DNA of 64,000 nucleotides from Thermohalobaculum sp039180675 (GTDB taxonomy: Bacteria > Pseudomonadota > Alphaproteobacteria > Rhodobacterales > Rhodobacteraceae): contig JBCDDC010000020.1 of assembly GCA_039180675.1 (NCBI GenBank), forward strand, positions 34,867 through 98,866, in the 5' to 3' direction. This document shows, piece by piece, positions 16,269-24,957 of this stretch. Made by a program: the position numbers and the translations under genes. Position 1 is the first letter of the stretch. Each line of letters opens with the position of its first letter. The notes beneath the pieces were generated by a model. That model was not told the origin of the DNA and ran no database searches. It saw nothing but the letters and a program-made list of their open reading frames with translations.

Positions 16269-17036
16269 ATGACCCCTCCCAGAGTACACGATCCAGGCCG
16301 CATCATCGCCCATCGCGGCGCCAGCAGAGTGGCGCCAGAAAACACGCTCGCCGCATTTCGCATGGCGCGCGAGCAGGGAGTCCGATGGATCGAGTTCGAC
16401 GTGACCCTCCTGGGCGATGGTTTGCCGGTCATCCATCACGACGCAAGCCTAGACCGATGTACTTCGCAAACTGGGCCACTCCTCACTCTGAACGCGCTCA
16501 GTCTATCGGCAGTCGATGCCGGAGCACGCTTTGGCGATGCGTTTCGTGGAGAGCCACTTCCCACGCTGGAAGCAACACTCGATCTGATCGAAAGCCTGGA
16601 TCTCTATGCCAATCTGGAACTGAAACTCAACGATGCGGAGCCCGCTTCCCTAGCGCGCGCCGCGGCAAGCGCACTTGCTCAGCGTGACTGGGCGCGCAGC
16701 AGGATCGTGGTTTCCAGCTTTGACCATACCACTCTGGCACTCTTCCGGCAGCACAGCCCTGATCATCCGGTCGCCGTTCTCTGGCGTGATCCCCCCGCCG
16801 ATTGGCGGGAGACGACCCGGCGGCTGAACGCATCCGGCGTTCATATGAACCATCGCTATCTGCGCATGGAGTTCTTGCAAGAAGTCCGCCGGGAAGGGCT
16901 GGATCTGAGAGTCTACACCATCAACGACCCGGATCTGATGCTTCCCTTTCGTGAACAGGGGCTGACCGGCGTGATCACCGACCATCCACCTCTCTTCACG
17001 GGCCTGCAGGACTGGCGCGACTGGTCGATGACTTAG
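16269..17036 (+). CDS. ugpQ: Glycerophosphodiester phosphodiesterase
   Basis: Enzyme of 255 residues that cleaves glycerophosphodiesters from phospholipid turnover to glycerol-3-phosphate and an alcohol. TIM-barrel motifs of the GDPD family are complete: AHRGASRVAPENT (His15, Arg16, Glu24), EFDVTLLGDG (Glu42, Asp44) and VIHHDASLDR (His57). No signal peptide is seen, so it is cytoplasmic like E. coli UgpQ. It converges with the tad prepilin peptidase gene, the ends overlapping by four bases. Confidence 0.92.
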   Translation: MTPPRVHDPGRIIAHRGASRVAPENTLAAFRMAREQGVRWIEFDVTLLGDGLPVIHHDASLDRCTSQTGPLLTLNALSLSAVDAGARFGDAFRGEPLPTLEATLDLIESLDLYANLELKLNDAEPASLARAAASALAQRDWARSRIVVSSFDHTTLALFRQHSPDHPVAVLWRDPPADWRETTRRLNASGVHMNHRYLRMEFLQEVRREGLDLRVYTINDPDLMLPFREQGLTGVITDHPPLFTGLQDWRDWSMT

Positions 17037-17536
17037 ACAGATCCGAACCGCTCAAGGATCTGGCGGATTAGATAGACGCACATGACGATCCCGATCAGCA
17101 GCCCGACGGGGAAGTAGATCCTCTGATCCAGGGCCTCCCAGCCAATATCCTGGCCGCGGCGGCGTGCGTAGATGATCCGGTGAATGATGATCCCGACAAT
17201 CGAGATCAGAGCCAGGAGCATCAGCAGGCTGGGGATGTCGCGCGGCACGAAGAAGGGCACGAGCGCCGCGATCAACTTCATGTCACCGCCGCCTATCTTC
17301 CCATGCCCGAAGGTGAACAGGAGAAAGCCGCAGAAGAGAACGCCGACAGCGTAGCCGATACGCCAAAGATAGGTTTCGAGGGGTAGGCCCCACAGGCCCG
17401 TGACCAGAAAGGTGCCAAAGATGCAAAGCACGATCCAGTTCGGGATCTTGAGGTACTTGAGATCGAAATAGGCAGTGGCGACCATCAAGGGGACAAGCGC
17501 GACCGTAGCCGCGATCAGCGCTGGAGTCTCGAACAT
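17033..17536 (-). CDS. Prepilin peptidase, A24 family (TadV/CpaA-like)
   Basis: Inner-membrane aspartic protease of 167 residues that processes the Flp prepilin. The two catalytic aspartates are Asp25 in YFDLKYLKIPNW and Asp85 in the GGGDMK motif, and there are about six hydrophobic helices. It lacks the N-methylation domain, as expected for the short TadV/CpaA type. It is the last gene of the leftward tad operon, starting one base after the stop of the TPR lipoprotein gene; a longer frame overlapping that gene is ignored. Confidence 0.9.
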   Translation of the reverse strand: MFETPALIAATVALVPLMVATAYFDLKYLKIPNWIVLCIFGTFLVTGLWGLPLETYLWRIGYAVGVLFCGFLLFTFGHGKIGGGDMKLIAALVPFFVPRDIPSLLMLLALISIVGIIIHRIIYARRRGQDIGWEALDQRIYFPVGLLIGIVMCVYLIRQILERFGSV

Positions 17537-17537
17537 T

Positions 17538-18401
17538 CTAGTTTTCGACCTTGCCGTCCAAGGCCGCGAGTTTATCTGCCGCCCCCTGATAATGCTGCGG
17601 GTGAGAATCGACGGCGGCCGCGAAAAGCCCACGTGCGATCTTCGTCTCACCCTGGCGCGTGGCGATTACACCAAGATTGTTCAGGATCATCGCGCGCTCC
17701 TGATCGGTCATCGGCACCAGCGGCAGGGTAAAGTCACCCTGCATGCCCCGCACGATCGCGAGGTTATTCTTGGCGCTGAAGAGGCGAGAGTTGAATGATA
17801 CTGCGCGTTTAAACGTCCTCTCAGCAGAATCGAGATCGCCGCGCGCCATGTAGCTGACGCCCCAGTTATTGAGAACCTGATCAGGTTTCAGGGCCAGGGT
17901 TTCTGCTTTGGTGTAAGACGCATCCGCAGCTTCCCATTGCTCCTTGCTGTCAGCTATCATCGCCGAAAGGAGATGCCTGCGAGACTGGTTAAAGCCGGAT
18001 GGAAGCTGCCTGCTCGCGCTCTCGGCGGCCTCCCATTCACCGAGCCGGACTGCAACGAAACCGTATTCTAGCACATCGCTCGCCTGCGCCTGATCCAATG
18101 CGATTAGTTCTTCGTAGACACGGCTCGCTTCGGGGTAACGTTTCGCCCGCGCATAGGATATCGCAAGACCACGTCTGAAATCCGAGCGTTCCGGCTCGCG
18201 GGCGACCGCCGTCTCGAAATACTCGATGCTGAACTCAGGGTCTCCCGATGTGAGCAGGAGATCATTCAACCCAGCGTCGTCGATCACCGTGTCTTTGAGA
18301 GGAGACGATCTGCTCTTGAGCTGATCGTTTTCGCATGCCGCTATGATCAACAGCGACACGGCGGCGAGGAGCTTTGGCAAAGCTCTTTGCGTAGTGATCA
18401 T
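17538..18401 (-). CDS. TPR lipoprotein of the tad locus (TadD-like)
   Basis: Protein of 287 residues with a lipoprotein signal peptide (lipobox LLIIAAC, Cys23), so it is anchored in a membrane facing the periplasm. The rest consists of tetratricopeptide repeats, for example in NNWGVSYMARGDLDSAERTFKRA and MILNNLGVIATRQGETKIARGLF. TadD-type TPR lipoproteins assist secretin and pilus assembly. It overlaps the upstream TPR gene by four bases. Confidence 0.85.
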   Translation of the reverse strand: MITTQRALPKLLAAVSLLIIAACENDQLKSRSSPLKDTVIDDAGLNDLLLTSGDPEFSIEYFETAVAREPERSDFRRGLAISYARAKRYPEASRVYEELIALDQAQASDVLEYGFVAVRLGEWEAAESASRQLPSGFNQSRRHLLSAMIADSKEQWEAADASYTKAETLALKPDQVLNNWGVSYMARGDLDSAERTFKRAVSFNSRLFSAKNNLAIVRGMQGDFTLPLVPMTDQERAMILNNLGVIATRQGETKIARGLFAAAVDSHPQHYQGAADKLAALDGKVEN

Positions 18402-19009
18402 CCTTCAGACTCCTGCTCGTCTGGTGCCGTTAGGGCTTCTCTTGATTGAAGAAGGTACTCGCTACTGCCTATCCTAAGCAACTGGTGGTCGATTGGAACG
18501 CCAAACAGGCCATCATCTGCCTGCTTCACCGCCAACTCGGCAAGGCGCAGATTATGTGCAGCCGTTTCGTTCGTGCCCGATGACAGGGCAAAGGCAAGTC
18601 GGAAGGCCTGTCGAGCCTCATGATAGTCCTTCTTTCGAAACAGCACGACGCCGAGATTGTTGTAGGCACTCTCAGATGTGTCCGAGAGTGCGACTGCGCG
18701 CCGGAAAAGCCGTTCTGCTTCGCCAAGCCGGTCCTGCGACTCTTCGATCATGCCCAGACCGATCAGGGCCTCCACATCGGCACCACCCTGGTTGATCGCT
18801 GACAGGAAATGAAAACGAGCGTCGCTGACGTTGCCGGCTTTCAGCGCGAGATGACCCTGCTCAACATGCTGCTCGGGCGAGGGCAAGCGCTTTGAAAGCG
18901 CCTGTGGCGCCAGCGGATCCTTCACACAGGCTGATAGGGACAGAAGAACGGAAACCGCAAGAACACCCGTTCGTCTGAAAGTACTGTCGCGGGGTTGCGG
19001 TGTTCCCAT
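18398..19009 (-). CDS. Second TPR lipoprotein of the tad locus
   Basis: Protein of 203 residues. The ATG at 19009 is preferred because AGAGGG is placed correctly upstream and it leads straight into a lipoprotein signal (LAVSVLLSLSAC); an earlier Met lies inside the tadC end. TPR units are visible in QGHLALKAGNVSDARFHFLSA, GMIEESQDRLGEAERLFRRA and NLGVVLFRKKDYHEARQAF. Two adjacent TPR lipoproteins at the end of a tad operon are common in alphaproteobacteria; this one could equally carry the TadD name. Confidence 0.83.
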   Translation of the reverse strand: MGTPQPRDSTFRRTGVLAVSVLLSLSACVKDPLAPQALSKRLPSPEQHVEQGHLALKAGNVSDARFHFLSAINQGGADVEALIGLGMIEESQDRLGEAERLFRRAVALSDTSESAYNNLGVVLFRKKDYHEARQAFRLAFALSSGTNETAAHNLRLAELAVKQADDGLFGVPIDHQLLRIGSSEYLLQSREALTAPDEQESEG

Positions 19010-19025
19010 AGTGACCCTCTGGGGT

Positions 19026-20099
19026 CTATCCATTCAAGCCGGACAGCGAGCGGATGATCTGGATAAAGGACGGCCCGACCAGGATCAGGATAAGCGGCGG
19101 CACCGTAAACATCATCGTTCCGAGAGTCAGTTTCGTCGGCAGAACGTTCGCTTTCTCTTCTGCCCGCATCAGGCGTTTGTCGCGCATCTCAGCCGCATAG
19201 ACACGAAGTGCCTGACTGACCGAAGTACCGAACGCTTGGCTCTGGATCAGCACGGTCACGAACGAACTGATATCGTTCACCGCGCAGCGTGATGCAAAAT
19301 CCCGCAAGACCGCTGTGCGGTCCTTACCTGCCCGGAACTCATCGGTAACCACGCCTAGCTCCTCAGCGAGTGGTGAGGCCGAGAGTTTCATCTCCACGCC
19401 CACGCGCGCCATGGCCTGGTCAAGCGACTGGCCACCCTCGATACATACCAGCATCATGTCCATCGCATCGGGGAAGGCGTTCTCGATCTCCTCGCGCCGC
19501 ACTTCGATCTGACGCTTGACCCAGTAGATCGGCAAGAAATAGCCGGCCAGACCAAAGACACCCGCAAAGAGAAGCGCGACAACAGGATCCGGATCCTCGG
19601 GTCTGATGAGGAAGACGAAGACCGCCACCATCATCAAAAGCACGCCCAGCCCGGCACGGGTGAAGAAGTAGATCCGGACCGCAGAGGCATCTTTGTAGCC
19701 CGCAGACCGCAGCATCTTGCGCGTGTCGCTTAGTTCTTTCTCATCGGTCGGCTCGAGATAATCGCCGAGCCCGGAAAGCTTCCCATCGTCGCCATCTACG
19801 CGCAGGGTAAGTAGATCATCGTCCCGCCGGGAGTCCGCAAACCCGAACCGCTCAAGCGGATCTTTCTTCTTTTTCAGAATGAATGGGAGCGTGATGAGAA
19901 CGAATAGCACCCCAATGACGACGAGAGCGTAGAGCGGCGCGGCAGGACCGTAACTTTCGATCAGGGACGTCTCGAACTTCTCGAACAGACCCATTGCATC
20001 AGGAGATGCCTGGACCGGCGCCTCGGCCACCGGAGCGGTCCCAATCCCCTCCGCTGTCTCGGTCTCTGTCGTGACCTGATAGAAATACGCCTCACTCAT
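19026..20099 (-). CDS. tadC: Type II secretion F-family protein TadC
   Basis: Inner-membrane platform protein of Flp pilus assembly, 357 residues. After a short N-terminal region come a hydrophobic helix (about 57-76), a charged cytoplasmic part containing DPLERFGFADSRRDDD, two helices near 150-190, then the T2SSF domain with NAFPDAMDMMLVCIEGGQSLDQAM and FRAGKDRTAVLRDFASRC, and a final helix ending at residue 350. It is read with tadB, only one base apart. Confidence 0.92.
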   Translation of the reverse strand: MSEAYFYQVTTETETAEGIGTAPVAEAPVQASPDAMGLFEKFETSLIESYGPAAPLYALVVIGVLFVLITLPFILKKKKDPLERFGFADSRRDDDLLTLRVDGDDGKLSGLGDYLEPTDEKELSDTRKMLRSAGYKDASAVRIYFFTRAGLGVLLMMVAVFVFLIRPEDPDPVVALLFAGVFGLAGYFLPIYWVKRQIEVRREEIENAFPDAMDMMLVCIEGGQSLDQAMARVGVEMKLSASPLAEELGVVTDEFRAGKDRTAVLRDFASRCAVNDISSFVTVLIQSQAFGTSVSQALRVYAAEMRDKRLMRAEEKANVLPTKLTLGTMMFTVPPLILILVGPSFIQIIRSLSGLNG

Positions 20100-20100
20100 C

Positions 20101-21063
20101 TCACACCTTGATGTTGACCAGAGCGCGCATGAACAGAATGTTGATCACGAGCAGGACGAAAGTTGCGATCGCGCCAGGTAGGAAGAGCGGGTGATCGGAG
20201 ACGGAATCGTAGTAGTCGGGCTGCACCACCTGCACCAGGAGGAGTGCGACGATCGGAAAGACCGAGAGAAACCAGCCTGACCAGCGCGCCTCAGCTGTGA
20301 TCGCCTTTACCTTCCGGAACAGTTTGAAACGCGACCGGATCACGCGGGACAATCCGTCGAGAACCTCAGCGAGATTACCACCGGATGTCGCTTGAATATT
20401 TATTGCAATGGCGAAGAACTTCAGATCCGGCACAGGGATCCGCTCTGCCAGCCGCTCCAAGGCATCGCTGAGTTGCATGCCATAGGTTGCCTCGTCGGCA
20501 ATCAGGCCAAACTCGGTTCCGAGAGGATCTGCCATCTCACGTGCAACAATCCCGACGGCTGACGTGATCGGATGCCCAACCCTGAGCGAGCGGACCATAA
20601 GGTCGAGCGCGTCCGGAAGTTGCTCCTCGAAGGTTGCAATGCGTTTGCGCGCCTTGCCTCTGAGCTGCAGATAAAGCGCGCAGTAGCCGACGATGATTGC
20701 GACCGCGATCCTGATCGGACCCGATGCGCTCGTGAAGAACGTCAGCAGGATGAAGGAAACGACGATCAATGCCATGAGCGAGACGGCCATCATCATCGGC
20801 GAAATCGATATGTTTGCCAGCCGCGCATGCTCAAGGAGCGGGCCCAGCACCGGTATACGCGAGATCTTCTTGCCGGTCTCGCGCTCGGAACGCAGGATCG
20901 AAAGAACCTCTTCCGCGTCCTTGCCTTCCTGCAGCAGCGCGAGGCGGCGGTTGACCTTCTTCTCGCGCTTCAGCGTCTTGCCAAAGGCGATCAGGTAGAC
21001 GCCCTCGACCATCATGAGGACGCCGACGAAGATCAGCGCATAGATAATCGGCTGGAACAGCAT
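20101..21063 (-). CDS. tadB: Type II secretion F-family protein TadB
   Basis: Second platform protein of the Flp pilus machine, 320 residues, partner of TadC. It has an N-terminal helix (5-27), two helices near 90-130, the T2SSF domain (FEEQLPDALDLMVRSLRVGHPITSAVGIVARE, then IQATSGGNLAEVLDGLSRVIRSR) and two C-terminal helices. It sits between tadA and tadC as in other tad loci. Confidence 0.93.
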   Translation of the reverse strand: MLFQPIIYALIFVGVLMMVEGVYLIAFGKTLKREKKVNRRLALLQEGKDAEEVLSILRSERETGKKISRIPVLGPLLEHARLANISISPMMMAVSLMALIVVSFILLTFFTSASGPIRIAVAIIVGYCALYLQLRGKARKRIATFEEQLPDALDLMVRSLRVGHPITSAVGIVAREMADPLGTEFGLIADEATYGMQLSDALERLAERIPVPDLKFFAIAINIQATSGGNLAEVLDGLSRVIRSRFKLFRKVKAITAEARWSGWFLSVFPIVALLLVQVVQPDYYDSVSDHPLFLPGAIATFVLLVINILFMRALVNIKV

Positions 21064-21084
21064 GCGTCGTCAGCCCCTTTGCTG

Positions 21085-22578
21085 TCAGAGATCCGGACGG
21101 AAAAGGCTCGTCGGAACCTCGTAGCCCCACTGCTTGAACTTCTCAGTGTACTGCGAACGGATGCCCGTGGCGACATATCTTCCGTAGATTTTCCCCTTGG
21201 CGTCCGTGCCTTCACGATCGAACTTGAAAATCTCCTGCATCGTGATCACTTCGCCTTCCATCCCGACAACCTCCGAGATCGACATCATCCGGCGCTTCCC
21301 GTCCGACATCCGGCTGACCTGGACGATCAGATCGATCGCCGAGGCGACGTTCGTCCGGACCGCTTTCAGCGGCAGCTCAATCCCGGCCATGCCGATCATA
21401 TTTTCGATCCGGCCAAGCGCATCTCGCGGGCTGTTCGCGTGGATCGTCGTCATAGAACCATCGTGACCCGTGTTCATCGCCTGAAGCATGTCGATGACTT
21501 CTTCGCCACGACACTCCCCCACAATAATCCGGTCCGGGCGCATCCGGAGCGCGTTCTTCAGAAGGTCGCGGATGGTTACAGCACCGCTTCCCTCGATATT
21601 GGCGGGGCGGCTCTCCATCCGGCCGATATGTTCCTGCTGGAGCCGGAGTTCCGCTGTATCCTCGATCGTCACGATCCGCTCATCGTTCGAGATGAATGAC
21701 GACAGCGCATTCAGAGTGGTCGTCTTACCAGAACCCGTACCACCTGAGATCAGCACGTTCAGCCGGCAGCGGACGCAGGCGTGTAGGAAAAGCGCCATCT
21801 CTTCTGTGAAGGCGCCGCCCTCGATCAGCTTCTCGACCGTAAAGGGCGCCTTGGCAAATTTCCGGATTGAGAGAAGCGGGCCATCGACCGCACAGGGTGG
21901 CACCATCGCGTTGACACGGGAGCCATCGGCGAGACGGGCGTCCACCCAGGGCTGGCTTTCATCGACCCGGCGTCCAACTGCCGCGACGATCTTATTGATC
22001 ACCCGCATCAGGTGCGGGTTGTCCTTGAACTGCACATCGCTGAGTTCAAGCTTACCGCCCCGTTCCACGTAGCATTGGTTGTAGGTGTTCACGAGGATGT
22101 CCGTTACCGACTCGTCTGCAATCAGCGGCTCAAGCGGACCCAGACCCGTGACCTCGTGAACCAGATCCTTGACCAGCTTTTCGAGTTCCTGACGGTTGAG
22201 AACCAGATCAGACTCGACCAGCTCCTCGCGGACGATGTCGTGAATCTCCTGACGGAGCTCCGCCTCGGTCACTCTTTCGATGACCGAGAGGTTAAGGGTG
22301 TCCAGGAGCTTCGTGTGAAGATGCACTCGCAGGTCGAGGAGACGCTTGCGCCGTTTTGCATCATTGATCGCTTCGTCCGACATGGCCGCACGAACTGGCT
22401 GCGTACGGGATGCGATCAGTTCTTCCACATTCGTATTCTTAGGTGCAGCGGGCACCTGCGCTTCCATCGTGGGTGCTTCTGCTGTAGCGGCCGGGCCGCG
22501 CTCTTCCGGCGCTGGGCTTGGCTCGGGTTTCTCGGCGGCGCGAGGGCCACTCTGTGTTTCACGGATCCGACGAAACAT
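21085..22578 (-). CDS. tadA: Pilus assembly ATPase TadA/CpaF
   Basis: Secretion ATPase of 497 residues that powers Flp pilus assembly. The Walker A motif GGTGSGKTT is at 279-287, followed by the Asp-box (IVTIEDTAELRL), the Walker B region (RIIVGECRGEE) and the His-box (GSMTTIHANSPRDAL). The N-terminal 60 residues are proline/alanine/glutamate-rich and probably unstructured. The protein is cytoplasmic, docking on TadB/TadC. Confidence 0.96.
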   Translation of the reverse strand: MFRRIRETQSGPRAAEKPEPSPAPEERGPAATAEAPTMEAQVPAAPKNTNVEELIASRTQPVRAAMSDEAINDAKRRKRLLDLRVHLHTKLLDTLNLSVIERVTEAELRQEIHDIVREELVESDLVLNRQELEKLVKDLVHEVTGLGPLEPLIADESVTDILVNTYNQCYVERGGKLELSDVQFKDNPHLMRVINKIVAAVGRRVDESQPWVDARLADGSRVNAMVPPCAVDGPLLSIRKFAKAPFTVEKLIEGGAFTEEMALFLHACVRCRLNVLISGGTGSGKTTTLNALSSFISNDERIVTIEDTAELRLQQEHIGRMESRPANIEGSGAVTIRDLLKNALRMRPDRIIVGECRGEEVIDMLQAMNTGHDGSMTTIHANSPRDALGRIENMIGMAGIELPLKAVRTNVASAIDLIVQVSRMSDGKRRMMSISEVVGMEGEVITMQEIFKFDREGTDAKGKIYGRYVATGIRSQYTEKFKQWGYEVPTSLFRPDL

Positions 22579-22612
22579 CTCGAACTCCTCCTGGGTTCAG
22601 AGCATCACTTTT

Positions 22613-23863
22613 TCAGCTCTTCTCCGGCGCTTTGGCCTCCACCTCCTCGGATGCAAGCACCTTCTGCGCGATCTTGGCGATTTCTCGCCGCAAGGGGTTG
22701 GTCTTGGCCGCTTCTGCGAGCGGCACACCCTGATCGCATGCATTGATGACCTGCCGCCCACCATCCGGCAGCAGGAAAGAAAAATCGAGACCGAGCGATT
22801 CGGCGACTCGCTTCACCCGCGCCTTGCCCGACAGATCTGTCAGGCCCGGTGCACGGTTGAGAAGGAAGACCAGTTTCTCCAGCCCCATATCCTCAGACTT
22901 CAGCGTTCGGATGAACCTGAACATGTTCTGCGCCGAGCGCATATCGATTTCCATGACCGCATGGAACTCGTCTGAGGCGTTATAGACCTGCTCGGACCAG
23001 CTCATGAGCGCCTGCGGCATATCGATGACCACATAGTCGAACATATCACGCGCGTGGTTGATGATTGCGCCCACGTCGTTTGGCGAGACGATGTCGAGCG
23101 GCAAGGCATCGCGCGGGGCCGTCAGAACGTGAAGACGGTCATTGTAGGTCGAAAGCGCCTGCGTCAAACCGGTCTGGTCAAGCGTCGACGCCTCTGAGAC
23201 CAGCTCGTAAACAGCCTCGCGCCGCGGGACGTCGAGGAAGGTCGCGACCGATCCGTACTGGAAGTTGAAATCCATCAAAACAACACGGCGACCGTCGCGG
23301 CGGACGAGATTGGCAAGTTCCCAGCTCAAGTTCACTGCGTAGGTGCTCGCACCGACGCCACCGGCTGCTCCATAGACGGTGAGGACCTTGCCTTTACGAA
23401 CGACCTTTCCACCTGCAGTGGGGACCCCTCGACCCCCGCTCGCCCGAAGCAGCCGAATGCGGTTGATCGATTCGGCAAGAGCACCCTCGGGCTCCGGGTA
23501 AGGGGCGAATTCCGCAACGCCCTCCCGCAGGAGTTGGTGCATCGTGCGAGGAGAAACTTCGCCGCATACGAGCAGAACAAGCAATTCCGCCTCGCGCGCG
23601 AGGCGGACTAGCTGGGCAGAGGCCTCGACGGACTCCGGGTCGTCGGAGCCAAGTGTTACGATCGCTATCGTCCGCTCACTCTCGGCGCTTTCCAGAGCTT
23701 CAGGCGCCTCGTTTAGCGAGACCTCAAGCCATTGATCGGCGCCAAACTCGACATCGAGTTCCTCAGCGAGCTGGTCGATCTCCGCAAACCCGTCCGCGAA
23801 GACCAGCGCTTCAGGGACGCTTTCCTCGGTCTCGCGTCTAAATGACAAGGCCATTCTGTTCAT
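22613..23863 (-). CDS. tadZ: Pilus localisation ATPase-like protein TadZ/CpaE
   Basis: MinD/ParA-like protein of 416 residues that positions the tad machine. The N-terminal 140 residues form a response-receiver-like domain; the C-terminal part starts with the deviant Walker motif GAAGGVGAST, where the usual signature Lys is Ala, as is common in CpaE/TadZ proteins. FVVIDMPQALMSW-like sequence (DYVVIDMPQ) gives the Walker B region. ATG 23863 gives the expected N-terminus; the frame is open upstream but without similarity. It begins after a 457-base gap behind the ompA-type gene. Confidence 0.9.
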   Translation of the reverse strand: MNRMALSFRRETEESVPEALVFADGFAEIDQLAEELDVEFGADQWLEVSLNEAPEALESAESERTIAIVTLGSDDPESVEASAQLVRLAREAELLVLLVCGEVSPRTMHQLLREGVAEFAPYPEPEGALAESINRIRLLRASGGRGVPTAGGKVVRKGKVLTVYGAAGGVGASTYAVNLSWELANLVRRDGRRVVLMDFNFQYGSVATFLDVPRREAVYELVSEASTLDQTGLTQALSTYNDRLHVLTAPRDALPLDIVSPNDVGAIINHARDMFDYVVIDMPQALMSWSEQVYNASDEFHAVMEIDMRSAQNMFRFIRTLKSEDMGLEKLVFLLNRAPGLTDLSGKARVKRVAESLGLDFSFLLPDGGRQVINACDQGVPLAEAAKTNPLRREIAKIAQKVLASEEVEAKAPEKS

Positions 23864-23876
23864 GTCCGTTTCGTTC

Positions 23877-24182
23877 TCATTTGCTGGTGATTTTGCCAGA
23901 AGCGCACTGGGCACCTGCCAGAAGCGCGCTTTGCAGCGCGAGCACGAAACCGGAAAACACAGCAGTTGCGGAAAGATCAACCGAAGTCAGGTTTGGGTCA
24001 AGTGATCCGTACGTCGTAATCCGGAAGCCTGGGAAATGCGTCAATGCACACGCTGCTTCTGGCGCATACCGGTGACTCCAGACCGGCACAACCTTCGCAT
24101 CGTCTGAGAATCGGCACATCTCAACTACCTCCCGCTCTCGGCGACCCAATTGCCAATCGTCACCGACCGCACAGTCGATCAT
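23877..24182 (-). CDS. Uncertain small ORF in the cpaD position
   Basis: The 457 bases between tadZ (start 23863) and the OmpA lipoprotein gene (stop 24321) hold only this candidate of 101 codons. The product has no recognised family; its C-terminal half contains a mildly hydrophobic stretch (SGFVLALQSALLAGAQ). No ribosome site is visible and third-position GC is lower than in neighbours, so it may be non-coding. In many alphaproteobacterial tad loci this is where cpaD lies; no CpaD-like sequence was seen here. The rest of the gap shows nothing I can name. Confidence 0.25.
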   Translation of the reverse strand: MIDCAVGDDWQLGRREREVVEMCRFSDDAKVVPVWSHRYAPEAACALTHFPGFRITTYGSLDPNLTSVDLSATAVFSGFVLALQSALLAGAQCASGKITSK

Positions 24183-24320
24183 ATCGCGTGTAATTTACGT
24201 GAACGGCGCGATTCCCGCCCAAGCACCACGAGTGTTACATTCCAGATATGGCACAATCTGGACAGCTATGTGGCCGAAGGGGTCCGCAATCAGGTTGCAG
24301 ACCCCGAACTTGACAGGAAG

Positions 24321-24953
24321 TCAGCCCCCGACGTCCCCGGTCTCAGCCTCGTCGGCTGTAAAGCCGCCGCGCTGATAAATATCGTAGATCCGAGCGGCGA
24401 CCTCACCGTCCAGCCCGTCACCCACGTATCCGCGCTCAAAACCAGCTACCGTCGTAACGGTACGGCGGTTGCGCAATTCGCGATCTTCGGTCTGCACAAC
24501 AGGTTCCGACTCGCCTTTCGACTCGACGGCATCGAGACGCTTACGACTGATGCCCTTGCGCGACAGGTAAGCAACCACAGACCGCGCTCGGCGAAGGCCA
24601 AGCCCGTCATTGTACCGCTCGCTGCCGACCAGATCGGTATGGCCGATGACAGTCATCCGCACGCCTGGATGCTCTTTGAGCCATTTCACCTGCGTGTCGA
24701 GAGCCCTTCGCGCAGCACGGTCCAGGCTGGACCTGTCAAACTCAAAGTTCACTGTGTCCTGTGTCTCGGCAGCGAAGTCGATTGCCAGGTTGCGCAGGCG
24801 TGCTTCTGGATCACCATAAGCAATCTGCGTGAAGTTGTTTTGGTTAACAGCGGTGCCGTAAACAGAGAGTTCGGGGGAGACCCCGGCTTCTTGGGTGCAG
24901 GCGCTCATCAGAAAACCGCCTGCAAGGATGATCGAGAACTTTAGGTAGCGCAT
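24321..24953 (-). CDS. OmpA-family lipoprotein of the tad locus
   Basis: Protein of 210 residues with a lipoprotein signal (ILAGGFLMSAC) followed by an OmpA C-terminal domain: TVNFEFDRSSLDRAARRALDTQ, then MTVIGHTDLVGSERYNDGLGLRRARSV and ELRNRRTVT. Such proteins link the outer-membrane secretin of the tad system to peptidoglycan. The start at 24953 is only four bases after the secretin stop, so the two are co-translated. It ends with a Gly/acidic tail of about 35 residues outside the domain. Confidence 0.88.
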   Translation of the reverse strand: MRYLKFSIILAGGFLMSACTQEAGVSPELSVYGTAVNQNNFTQIAYGDPEARLRNLAIDFAAETQDTVNFEFDRSSLDRAARRALDTQVKWLKEHPGVRMTVIGHTDLVGSERYNDGLGLRRARSVVAYLSRKGISRKRLDAVESKGESEPVVQTEDRELRNRRTVTTVAGFERGYVGDGLDGEVAARIYDIYQRGGFTADEAETGDVGG

Positions 24954-24957
24954 TTTA

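Noticed and set aside
20572..21699. Open plus-strand frame of 375 codons opposite tadB/tadA
   Set aside because: Composition rich in Arg/His/Asp as in antisense shadows; no domain, and the genes beneath are unambiguous.
24150..24944. Open plus-strand frame of 264 codons opposite the OmpA lipoprotein gene
   Set aside because: The minus strand encodes a clear OmpA domain with lipobox; the plus frame shows no family similarity.
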